Shown piece by piece: positions 1 to 6,652 of a stretch of DNA of 36,362 nt (the stretch's first letter is position 1; each line of letters begins with the position of its first letter). Source of the stretch: Gammaproteobacteria bacterium (GTDB lineage Bacteria; Pseudomonadota; Gammaproteobacteria; UBA1113); NCBI GenBank assembly GCA_009885895.1, contig VFJV01000092.1, positions 1 to 36,362 on the forward strand, in the 5' to 3' direction. The translations under genes were made by a program, and so were the position numbers. Below the pieces are notes generated by a model that was given only the letters and a program-made list of their open reading frames with translations, did no database searches and had not been told where the DNA came from.

Positions 1-181
1 AAAAATCAGGCTCATGTTTATAAGATAATGCTGTTTCAATAACAGAGTCCGTCTTTATCCCTTCCTCTAATGAAACATCCTTCATGCAGATCACCGACAC
101 ACCACCACCCTCTTTTTCCGGTATCTTGCCCCGAAAAGAGTATCCAGAAGATATGTCTGTTATTTCTTTTAGCGGTATCAT
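1..181 (-). CDS. Type I restriction-modification specificity subunit (HsdS-like), N-terminal fragment
   Basis: The frame opens at ATG 181 and runs off the left edge, so only the first 60 residues are visible. The protein starts MIPLKEITDISSGYSFRGKI, followed by a short loop and VSVICMKDVS. The pattern 'L.EI..ISSGYSFR.KI' then 'V.VI.MKD' is typical of the start of a target-recognition domain in HsdS subunits, which choose the DNA sequence that a type I restriction-modification enzyme modifies and cuts. A consensus promoter lies 32 bases upstream of the start; the ribosome site is weak (A-rich with one G). HsdM and HsdR, if present, must lie outside the window. It could also be a solitary HsdS-like protein. 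The assignment rests on the N-terminal pattern only. Confidence 0.6.
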   Translation of the reverse strand, partial: MIPLKEITDISSGYSFRGKIPEKEGGGVSVICMKDVSLEEGIKTDSVIETALSYKHEPDF

Positions 182-212
182 CTTTTTTTACATCACATTA
201 ACAATGATGCAA

Positions 213-241
213 AATATAGACCACAATTATAGGGCTGTCAA
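213..241 (-). promoter_or_regulatory. Sigma-70 promoter of the HsdS-like gene
   Basis: The minus strand has TTGACA (241-236), a 17-base spacer and TATATT (218-213). This is a perfect -35 with a good -10, giving a start near 206 and a leader of about 25 bases before ATG 181. Confidence 0.65.
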
Positions 242-452
242 GTGCTTTTTGTGCATTATTCGTAATGATGTAAAAATAAGTTGGACCTTATCACATGAAT
301 TTGTTTAGTAAACGATCAAAATATCCACCCTGTTTGTTATACACCTCTTTTATACAAATAAGGGTGGCCAGCCCAGGTAAAATCCCAAGCTAGCCTGCGA
401 TAGGGCCATGCTACTACTAGGCCTTAGTCTGTATGCCTAAGGCCACATTTAC

Positions 453-902
453 TCACCTACAATAAACTATACTCTCGTCAAAATAGTTTAAAGAGATACG
501 CGCCCAAAAAGTAAGGATGGCGCAACATTCCACACACTTAACTTGAATTCTACCGTTTACGCTTTTGGCGCCTAAGCCCTTACTTAACGGGCTTAAATAA
601 ATGTATTTACCGCAAGAAACTTCATGACCAGTTTCCGGTTTACGAGAAAACCCTAAGCGGCACGTTCCACTCAGCTAAGCTGTTTTAAGCCTAGGCCAAC
701 GTAAGAGTAAAAACTAAAGCCACTAAGCGGGCATTTCTCGCAAATATAAAACACCCTTTCGCGTCTGAAGCCACGATAAAGTGTAATACAATGTTGAAAA
801 ACCGGCATATTTGAACAATATACTTGCAAAGTGTTTGGGAATTGCCCCGGGCGGGCTAAAATTCCCTTGTGTAGATGCTTTGGTGTGAGCTAAACTATTC
901 AT
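453..902 (-). pseudogene. Decayed ORF: 59-codon small ORF plus 73-codon open stretch in the same frame
   Basis: On the minus strand ATG 902 opens a 59-codon frame that ends at TAG 725-723. It begins MNSLAHTKASTQGNFSPPGA and ends RKGVLYLREMPA. After two further TAG codons (716-714 and 677-675) the same frame is open again for 73 codons (674-456; it contains RKPETGHEVSCGKYIYLSPL and VKCVECC) and stops at TGA 455-453. Two long protein-like stretches in one frame, split only by three amber stops, suggest one ancestral gene of about 150 codons that has decayed, or a surviving 59-aa protein followed by debris. AAGG stands two bases before ATG 902 and AAGGAG eleven bases before it, so ribosome binding is not ideal. 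I recognise no family. The region also holds many stem-loops, so a non-coding RNA remains possible. Confidence 0.4.
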
Positions 903-1170
903 AGCCTTACAATCTCCTTTTTGGATTGTGATGGTTAGCGATGGGTTTGGTGCTTGAATCCACCAGCCCGTCGCGCTTACTTACCCAAGTAAGCACCACC
1001 GCAGAACGATCCTCAACCGTTATACTCTTCGCATTTGAATTGTAGGCTTTGTTGCCTTCGCGCATCTAGCACCAGTCATGTAGAGTACTACACTCCTGCT
1101 GCTCGAGCGCTCGGCGCCTCGCCTAAAAATCAACTGCACTGAGTAGATACAACGATTTTTTATCATTCAC
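903..1170 (-). other. Long structured leader downstream of a strong promoter
   Basis: If transcription starts near 1170, about 270 bases precede ATG 902 on the minus strand. This leader holds the 1021-1147 repeat and then three clear hairpins. CTTACTT/AAGTAAG pairs 976-982 with 987-993. GCGATGGG/CCCGTCGC pairs 938-945 with 967-974, with a nested TGGTG/CACCA stem (948-952 with 961-965). ACAATC/GATTGT pairs 909-914 with 924-929, and its loop contains an AAGGA ribosome-site-like sequence. The layout would fit control of translation or a free structured RNA. It matches no riboswitch that I recognise. Confidence 0.4.
1021..1147. repeat. Candidate dispersed repeat bounded by TATACTC / GAGTA ends
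   Basis: The segment begins TATACTCTTCGCATTTG and ends near GAGTAGATA, so its ends are imperfect inverted copies. Its middle contains an imperfect palindrome around AGTACT (near 1082-1095). The first 17 bases recur exactly at 24552-24568, which points to a repeat family in this genome. No transposase is associated with it. Confidence 0.45.
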
Positions 1171-1176
1171 GTACAC

Positions 1177-1206
1177 ATACTAGACCCTCGTATCAATGCT
1201 TGTCAA
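1177..1206 (-). promoter_or_regulatory. Strong sigma-70 promoter with A/T-rich UP-like tract
   Basis: The minus strand has TTGACA (1206-1201), an 18-base spacer and TAGTAT (1182-1177). Directly upstream (1207-1240) is an unusually A/T-rich tract resembling an UP element. It points into the structured region and the decayed ORF at 453-902, not toward any intact long gene. Confidence 0.6.
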
Positions 1207-1259
1207 TAGCTTTTTTAACTTTTTTTAAAATATTTTTTCAAAGATGATTATCTGAAGCG

Positions 1260-2402
1260 TTATCGCTGTAAATATTGCTTATAATTGACTATCTGCACTA
1301 CTGGATCTAAGTTAAGCGTTTCACCTTTGTAAATTAAAAATGCTTTATCTTCTTCTCCTACCAGCCCTGCAACAGCACTTTTCATGCGGGCGGTATACGT
1401 TTCTGTAGATTTTATTTCAATAAATTCTTTATTCTGTTTGCGATCGATAATTAAATCGACTTCTACACCGTGATTGGTACGATAATAGAATAATTCAGCA
1501 TTTGATTTTTGATGTAGCTCCCGTTTTGTGACCTCAGAAATAATATAATTTTCAAATAAGCTGCCAGCCATAGGCCCTTTTTCATAATGTGCGCGTTCAG
1601 TGATTCCTACCAAATAAGAAACCAGACCCGTATCATAAAAATAGATTTTAGGGCTTTTCACAATGCGTTTACCGTAATTATTATGATATGGTGGCAATAA
1701 GAAAATAATATAGGAGGCTTCCAACACGGAGATCCATTTTTTAACTGTTTTAACATCCACCCCCAAATCATTGGCATAACGGGATAGATTTAAGGCTTGT
1801 GCGGTATTGGCTGCTAATAAATGGATTAGCCGACTAAAATCGCGTAGATCGCCTATATTCGCCAAAAGACGTACATCCTTATTCAGGTAAGTATCCATAT
1901 AAGATGAAAACCAATCTTCCATCAAACGATATTGTTTACCCACTAACTCAGGATAGCCGCCACGAAAAACAGATCCCTCTCGCAAATCAGGCGGTATCTC
2001 GGTGAATTGATAAGGCAATAAAGAGAGTAAACCTATACGCCCCGCCAATGATTCCAATATATGCTGCATGAGTACAAATTGTCCAGAACCCGTTAATACA
2101 AATTTACCGCAGCGGGTACGGTCTTTATCCACGGCCATTTTGATATAAAGAAATAATTCAGGAACACGCTGCACTTCATCAAAAATAACCTTGTCATGAT
2201 AAATACGCATGAATTTTTCGGGATCATCATAAAAGGCTTCGATAAAGCGTATATCGTCAAAATTAACATAGGTGTATTTAGGCAAAATTTTAAGCAATAG
2301 AGTGGATTTTCCCGATTGGCGCGGCCCGGTGAGGCCAATTATGGAAAAAAAACCTAGATATTCATTTAACTTTTGCTCAAGAACACGATGTTGGTATGAC
2401 AT
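1260..2402 (-). CDS. AAA ATPase with C-terminal DUF4143 (AAA_14 family)
   Basis: This 380-aa protein belongs to the widespread AAA_14-DUF4143 ATPases, whose biological role is mostly unknown. The N-terminal third has a Walker A motif (GPRQSGKST, about residues 26-34) and a Walker B region (KVIFDEVQ). The C-terminal half ends in a PD-(D/E)XK-like pattern: GVEVDLII followed by FIEIKST. The start is ATG 2402. A longer frame from TTG 2435 is excluded because the -10 box of a consensus promoter lies at 2435-2440. The gene stands alone: the region up to 1259 has no intact gene, and rsmA lies upstream beyond its own promoter. Such genes often sit in accessory regions, which fits the HsdS-like fragment and repeat nearby. 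Function is not known. Confidence 0.85.
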   Translation of the reverse strand: MSYQHRVLEQKLNEYLGFFSIIGLTGPRQSGKSTLLLKILPKYTYVNFDDIRFIEAFYDDPEKFMRIYHDKVIFDEVQRVPELFLYIKMAVDKDRTRCGKFVLTGSGQFVLMQHILESLAGRIGLLSLLPYQFTEIPPDLREGSVFRGGYPELVGKQYRLMEDWFSSYMDTYLNKDVRLLANIGDLRDFSRLIHLLAANTAQALNLSRYANDLGVDVKTVKKWISVLEASYIIFLLPPYHNNYGKRIVKSPKIYFYDTGLVSYLVGITERAHYEKGPMAGSLFENYIISEVTKRELHQKSNAELFYYRTNHGVEVDLIIDRKQNKEFIEIKSTETYTARMKSAVAGLVGEEDKAFLIYKGETLNLDPVVQIVNYKQYLQR

Positions 2403-2434
2403 GTTTATCTGTGTAAATCTGGGATCGTAATCCA

Positions 2435-2463
2435 AATTTACACGAAAAAAGGGGAGTTGTCAA
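2435..2463 (-). promoter_or_regulatory. Sigma-70 promoter of the AAA/DUF4143 gene
   Basis: The minus strand has TTGACA (2463-2458), a 17-base spacer and TAAATT (2440-2435). The predicted start near 2428 leaves a short leader before ATG 2402 and rules out the upstream TTG as start codon. Confidence 0.65.
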
Positions 2464-2514
2464 ATAATATACTGCTTTATAGTTGTACGTCTTTGATTTA
2501 GAAAGAAATCTATT

Positions 2515-3300
2515 TTACGTACACGACACCGCATTCGCCAACTTCACCCATTGCTCTATCTTAATTTGCTCAGCACGTATTTTGGGATCTAGACCCAGAG
2601 CAATGAATCCTTCCGCATTGAAATAGTGTTTTAAACTATTTTGTATTGTCTTTCTACGTTGGTTAAATGCATCGCGTAAGATATTTTCCAGCGTCATCAT
2701 TGAATCTACCCGAAACAGCGGTTTTTCGTAAGGAACTAGATACACTATCTTCGACATCACCTTAGGCTGTGGCTTAAAGGCTTGGGGTGGCACGCTGAAC
2801 AGTGCTTGCACCTTACAATGCAATTGAATCATCACACTTAAGCGTCCATACGCCTTACAGCCCGGCTCTGCGGCTAAACGCTCTACCATTTCTTGTTGTA
2901 ACATAAAGAGCATGTCGCCTATATGCTCCTTTTGTGTTAGCAAATGAAATAACAATGGCGTGGAAATATTGTATGGCAAATTCCCGATGATGCGCAGCTT
3001 CTGCCCCGACAGATTCAATTCTGTTAAAGAAAAAGTTAATGCATCTTGATGGTGTATATGGTTTTGCAGTTGTGGATAGCGGCGTTGCAGTTGGTCAATT
3101 AAATCATTATCGATTTCAACCACATCGATGAGAGCACCGCTATTGAGCAAGGAGCGCGTTAAGGCGCCTTGCCCTGGACCAATTTCTAAAACACGCTCGC
3201 CTTTTTGGGCTGAAAAAGCATCGAGGATAGCGGCAATAACCGATTCATCGTGCAAAAAATTTTGCCCAAATCGCTTTTTAGCCGCAAGAAAACGGACCAT
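2515..3300 (-). CDS. rsmA: 16S rRNA dimethyladenosine transferase RsmA (KsgA)
   Basis: It dimethylates two adjacent adenines in the 3' hairpin of 16S rRNA late in small-subunit assembly, using S-adenosylmethionine. The protein is 261 aa. It has the family N-terminus KKRFGQNFLHD, the SAM-binding motif VLEIGPGQGALT and the catalytic-site motif NLPYNIST, and a C-terminal helical domain with QRRKTIQNSLK. I chose ATG 3300 because the protein then starts MVRFLAAKKRFGQNFL, which fits the family; an in-frame ATG 33 bases upstream would add an atypical extension inside surA. It starts just after the surA stop (TAATATG), so the two are probably translationally coupled. surA-rsmA is the order found in many Gammaproteobacteria. 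Confidence 0.95.
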   Translation of the reverse strand: MVRFLAAKKRFGQNFLHDESVIAAILDAFSAQKGERVLEIGPGQGALTRSLLNSGALIDVVEIDNDLIDQLQRRYPQLQNHIHHQDALTFSLTELNLSGQKLRIIGNLPYNISTPLLFHLLTQKEHIGDMLFMLQQEMVERLAAEPGCKAYGRLSVMIQLHCKVQALFSVPPQAFKPQPKVMSKIVYLVPYEKPLFRVDSMMTLENILRDAFNQRRKTIQNSLKHYFNAEGFIALGLDPKIRAEQIKIEQWVKLANAVSCT

Positions 3301-3301
3301 A

Positions 3302-4642
3302 TTAAGGCGTTGTCTTGACTGGGGTCGCATCATCCTTTAAATAGATCTTAATGTAGGTAGACGCGCGCATACGATTTAACCAATCTTGTGTTTTTTCATC
3401 CATCCGGCTTTCAAACAACATACGTTTTACCTGTAATTCTCGGTATTCTTGTGTATTGTCCCTATCCTTTCGGGCTAATACTTCGATTAAATGCCAACCA
3501 TATTCACTTTTTACCGGCGCGCTGACTTGCTTAAGCGGTAAAGCGTCCATCGCTTTTTCAAATGGAGGCACCAATGTGCCGGGTTGTACCCAACCCAAAT
3601 CGCCACCTTTAATAGCACTGGTGGGATCTTGAGAATATTTCTCGGCCAATTGCTCAAAGGAAACGCCACTGTCCATTTGGCTTTTCAAGCTCAGCAATTG
3701 TTTGCGCACCGTTTCATCACTATGCACCGCATCGGTTTTAATAAGAATATGGCGCACTTGCGTTTCATGCACCGTGTGTTTTTCATTATTATTTTTAACC
3801 CCCACTAAATGTAAGACATGTATGCCATTGCCCGTACGCAAAGGAGTGCTCACCTCGCCTTCATTTAAACCTTTAACTGCATTCACAAAGACTTGTGGTA
3901 ATTCTTCAGGTGTGCGCCAACCCAAAGCACCGCCTTGCAAGGCTTCATCGCCATTAGACTGAGCCACTGCCAATTGATTGAAATTAGCACCCGCTTTTAA
4001 TTGGCGCACAATATCGTCCGCTTTTTTATTCGCAGCACTAAGCTCATCCGATGAAGGTTCATCGGGGAGTGCAATTAAAATATCTTCTATATTGTATTCC
4101 ACGGCTTGATGCGCTTCTTGATATCCTTTGGAGTTTAAAATATTCGCTATGTCTTGTTTGCTAATATCATAAACTCGCGGCGCCACTTCGCGTTGCAACA
4201 ATTGCTGCACAATGAGTTGTTCGCGCACTTGGTTGCGATAAAAATCGTAGTTAATACTGTCTTTTTGCAAGGTTTGTTTTAATGCCGCTATGTTCATCTG
4301 ATTTTTAGCCGCAATTTTATCCATAGCCTGATCCAATGCCCTGTCATCGATGCTGATGTTCAGTTTAGCCGCCATTTGTAATTCTAGTTTTTGATCTATC
4401 ATGCGGTTTAAAACTTGAGATTCGAGTTCTGCCTTGGTTGGCAATGGGGTACTGTTGTGGGCCAGCTGCACTTTAATATAGCTTACTTCTTTGTCTAATT
4501 CGCTTTGTGTAATGACATCGTCACCCACCACTGCCACCACCGTATCTAACGGTGCTGCCGCCTCTACCACTCTAGGCGATAGCGTTAAGCCCATGCTAAA
4601 TAAAAGCAAGCTAGAGTAGAAATACACTTTTATTTTGTCCAT
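3302..4642 (-). CDS. surA: Periplasmic chaperone / peptidyl-prolyl isomerase SurA
   Basis: SurA escorts unfolded outer-membrane proteins across the periplasm to the BAM machinery. The 446-aa protein starts at ATG 4642 with a signal peptide (MDKIKVYFYSSLLLFSMGLT, cleavage likely near VVEAAA). It then has the SurA N-terminal domain, which begins LDTVVAVVGDDVITQSELD, and two parvulin-type domains (about residues 175-275 and 290-395) with the pattern GGALGWRTPEELP and GGDLGWVQPGTLVPPF. An in-frame start 48 bases upstream would put charged residues before the signal peptide and is less likely. lptD, the usual upstream neighbour in many Gammaproteobacteria, is absent; the upstream gene is a flavoprotein. 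Confidence 0.95.
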   Translation of the reverse strand: MDKIKVYFYSSLLLFSMGLTLSPRVVEAAAPLDTVVAVVGDDVITQSELDKEVSYIKVQLAHNSTPLPTKAELESQVLNRMIDQKLELQMAAKLNISIDDRALDQAMDKIAAKNQMNIAALKQTLQKDSINYDFYRNQVREQLIVQQLLQREVAPRVYDISKQDIANILNSKGYQEAHQAVEYNIEDILIALPDEPSSDELSAANKKADDIVRQLKAGANFNQLAVAQSNGDEALQGGALGWRTPEELPQVFVNAVKGLNEGEVSTPLRTGNGIHVLHLVGVKNNNEKHTVHETQVRHILIKTDAVHSDETVRKQLLSLKSQMDSGVSFEQLAEKYSQDPTSAIKGGDLGWVQPGTLVPPFEKAMDALPLKQVSAPVKSEYGWHLIEVLARKDRDNTQEYRELQVKRMLFESRMDEKTQDWLNRMRASTYIKIYLKDDATPVKTTP

Positions 4643-4700
4643 TTTATGTCCAGATAAGGTTATTTTAAAAGCCTTTGCCAGGGCTATCATGCTTGTGCGT

Positions 4701-4730
4701 ATAGTAACCCAACCTTAGGGTTACACACAA
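4701..4730 (-). promoter_or_regulatory. Putative surA promoter with palindromic operator
   Basis: The minus strand has TTGTGT (4730-4725), an 18-base spacer and TACTAT (4706-4701). A perfect inverted repeat GTAACCC-N7-GGGTTAC (4704-4724) fills the spacer and touches the -10, where a repressor could block polymerase. The factor is unknown. Confidence 0.35.
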
Positions 4731-4778
4731 GAAAAATCTAGGCCGCAGAGCCTTTGCTCTCACATTATTCAATTATCC

Positions 4779-5960
4779 CTATACCACCTGCCCGGCCGCC
4801 CAACCTGAAGACCAAGCCCATTGAAAATTATAGCCCCCTAACCAGCCTGTGACGTCTAATACTTCGCCTATGAAATACAAACCTTTCACCTCTGTGACCT
4901 GCATCGTTTTAGATGAAATCGCCGCACAATCTACACCCCCTAAAGTCACTTCCGCAGTACGATACCCTTCGGTGCCATTGGGTTTGATCGCATAAGTGTT
5001 GATCACTTCGGCTATTTGTTCAAATTCACCGTGCGAAATAGTGGCTAAAGTTTTAATGGCCAGAGTCGGTTCTAAGAATAGTTCAATCACACGCTTAGGC
5101 AGATACTCCGCCAAAACCGTATTCACTTGTTTTTGTGGGTGCCGTTTTTGTGCTTTTTTTAGGTGTTCCAATAGATCTATCTGCGGCAACAAGTTGATTG
5201 TTATTTCTTCTCCAGGCTGCCAGTACGATGAAATCTGTAGGATGGCGGGACCGCTTAAACCGCGATGCGTGAATAAACTATTTTCATGAAACTCTATTTT
5301 GTCGTTGCTAACTATGCTGTCTACAGCGATACCCGATAACAGCGACAGTCTATCTTTGTCGGTAGAATGTAACGTTAACGGCACTAAAGCCGCGCGTGTA
5401 GGGCATACCTTAATACCAAACTGCTCCGCTACTTTATAGCCGAATGGACTAGCCCCCATAGTGGGAATAGACAAACCGCCACTGGCAATCACCAAAGATT
5501 GACAATGAAAATCACCTGCGGATGTTTTTAATTTAAAATGGTGATCGCTTTCTTTGGCAATGCTTTCTATGCCCGTGTTTAACCGTATTTCCGCTGCAGA
5601 AAGTACGCATTCGGCCAACAAGAGATCGACGATGTCTTTGGATTTATGATCGCAAAATAATTGGCCTAATGCTTTTTCATGAAAGGGAATATGGTATTTT
5701 CTGACTAGGTCTATAAAGTCCCATTGCGTGTAACGGCTTAAAGCCGATTTGCAAAAATGTGGATTATTAGAAATAAAGTTATCTGGTGTTAGGTTGTAAT
5801 TGGTGAAATTGCAGCGGCCACCGCCCGACATTAAAATTTTTTTGCCCGCCTTATTGGCATGGTCCAACACCAATACGCTGCGATGCCGTTTACCGGCCTG
5901 TATGGCACACATTAAACCGGCAGCACCCGCGCCAATGATAATAACGTCAAATTTTTCCAT
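4779..5960 (-). CDS. NAD(P)/FAD-dependent oxidoreductase, BaiN/HI0933 (YhiN) family
   Basis: This 393-aa cytosolic flavoprotein belongs to the HI0933/YhiN family, whose physiological substrate is generally not established. It begins MEKFDVIIIGAGAAGLMCAI, a dinucleotide-binding Rossmann motif. It has the family signature KILMSGGGRCNFTN near residue 50 and ends with the second FAD contact, GEVLDVTGWLGGYNFQWAWS. ATG 5960 is chosen because it places the Rossmann strand at the very N-terminus; a longer frame to 6008 would run into the terminator of the upstream RNA. The ribosome site is weak. It is the first gene after the terminator at 6007-6037 and is followed by surA on the same strand. Confidence 0.92.
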   Translation of the reverse strand: MEKFDVIIIGAGAAGLMCAIQAGKRHRSVLVLDHANKAGKKILMSGGGRCNFTNYNLTPDNFISNNPHFCKSALSRYTQWDFIDLVRKYHIPFHEKALGQLFCDHKSKDIVDLLLAECVLSAAEIRLNTGIESIAKESDHHFKLKTSAGDFHCQSLVIASGGLSIPTMGASPFGYKVAEQFGIKVCPTRAALVPLTLHSTDKDRLSLLSGIAVDSIVSNDKIEFHENSLFTHRGLSGPAILQISSYWQPGEEITINLLPQIDLLEHLKKAQKRHPQKQVNTVLAEYLPKRVIELFLEPTLAIKTLATISHGEFEQIAEVINTYAIKPNGTEGYRTAEVTLGGVDCAAISSKTMQVTEVKGLYFIGEVLDVTGWLGGYNFQWAWSSGWAAGQVV

Positions 5961-6002
5961 GCGTATATTGTAACATAGCTTTAACTGTACACCCTGAATT
6001 TT

Positions 6003-6294
6003 AAGCAAAAAAAAGCCCCCGTTAAAAACAGGGGCTTGGCATTAAATAACATGCCGTTAGGATCCCCCCAACAATATGGATCTGGGGGGATTAGCGAAGG
6101 TAACCAGCGAGCCTTAACATTAAGACCCAAAAAAATTCTTACAACAACAGAGGGGCTAACTTGAAAGTAGGTCAACATACCCAACTTTCAAATACTCTCC
6201 AGGGATTATTGCTGAACTGAATCAGCATCCCTGTCGCCGTCATCCTTGACGGCATTTCCATGTTCATTCCCTTGTGCGCCCTGCCCTGAGCTAT
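6003..6294 (-). ncRNA. Candidate CsrA-sequestering small RNA (RsmY/RsmZ/CsrB type)
   Basis: A complete transcription unit without a convincing ORF: promoter at 6328-6301, predicted start near 6294, terminator at 6037-6007, about 290 nt. Its 5' third has five GGA motifs within 75 nt (6270, 6259, 6245, 6230 and 6200). The third sits in a perfect hairpin, GCCGTC-AAGGAT-GACGGC (6253-6236), which shows AGGA in the loop, the preferred CsrA site. Two more motifs are CAAGGGAATG and CATGGAAATG. A second hairpin (CAGGGAT paired with ATCCCTG, containing GCTGA/TCAGC) follows, and the 3' half holds further stems (GAAAG..CTTTC near 6190-6164, ATCCCCCCA/TGGGGGGAT near 6092-6062). A palindrome about 180 bases upstream resembles the LetA/GacA activator site. 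RNAs of this kind sequester CsrA and so release its target mRNAs. No homologue search was possible. Confidence 0.6.
6007..6037 (-). terminator. Rho-independent terminator of the small RNA
   Basis: On the minus strand the stem AAGCCCC (6037-6031) pairs with GGGGCTT (6019-6013) around a loop of about 11 bases and runs into eight T (6014-6007). It separates the RNA from the BaiN-type gene. Confidence 0.85.
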
Positions 6295-6300
6295 AAGTAC

Positions 6301-6328
6301 ATTGTACCAGTAGAGGCGAAAAAGACAA
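6301..6328 (-). promoter_or_regulatory. Sigma-70 promoter of the small RNA
   Basis: The minus strand has TTGTCT (6328-6323), a 16-base spacer and TACAAT (6306-6301), close to consensus. The start is predicted near 6294, just before the first GGG/GGA motifs. Confidence 0.65.
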
Positions 6329-6466
6329 GGTGTATTTTTGAACAATCTTATCGGTGAGGCTATGAAGAAACCCGCTAAAAATACAAAAATTCTTTTGTAA
6401 ATCAATGTGTTACTAATATTTTTCCGGGGTATCTTCCCCCAAAAGCCTTTTCTTTCAGGCATTCTT

Positions 6467-6480
6467 TGCGAAATTTCGCA
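6467..6480. promoter_or_regulatory. LetA/GacA-like upstream activator palindrome
   Basis: TGCGAAATTTCGCA is a perfect 14-base palindrome with the GAAATTTC core of the Legionella LetA site (TNAGAAATTTCTNA). Its centre is about 180 bases upstream of the predicted start of the small RNA, the distance seen for GacA boxes of rsm RNA genes. Confidence 0.5.
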
Positions 6481-6597
6481 CAAGGATCGCGATAGCAATC
6501 GGTTGTTAAACCCCACGATTCAAATAAAAAACAGGCTAAAAAAGTTATACCGGCGTTAATTTCAGGGAGGAATGGGGTGTTTTTTCTGAGTTGCACT

Positions 6598-6634
6598 GAA
6601 AAAAGCCGTAAACCCAGTGCGATTTACGGCTTTA
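6598..6634 (-). terminator. Rho-independent terminator of the PmrA-box gene
   Basis: On the minus strand AAAGCCGTAAA and TTTACGGCTTT form an 11-bp stem around a 10-base loop, followed by T residues. It lies 20 bases past the stop codon of the gene at 6653-8200. Confidence 0.85.
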
Positions 6635-6652
6635 ATTACTCTACATGAGCGC

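Noticed and set aside
84-308. Plus-strand ORF of 74 codons
   Set aside because: It is antisense to the HsdS-like fragment and its promoter, without a ribosome site; the minus-strand frame has recognisable family features.
453-902. Stop-codon recoding (amber read-through) as the explanation of the split frame
   Set aside because: Other genes in the window use TAG as an ordinary stop and no recoding signal is visible; pseudogene decay is simpler. Kept only as a curiosity in the findings.
182-1259. tmRNA, RNase P RNA, 4.5S RNA or tRNA in the gene-poor left region
   Set aside because: I looked for the tmRNA start and tag, the conserved GAGGAAAGTCC of RNase P RNA, the SRP loop and T-arm patterns on both strands; none fits.
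5981-6596. Three overlapping minus-strand ORFs of 64-114 codons
   Set aside because: They overlap the promoter, the hairpins and the terminator of the candidate small RNA, have no good ribosome sites and resemble no family. The 64-codon one (6402-6596) could still be real, but its support is weaker than the RNA reading.
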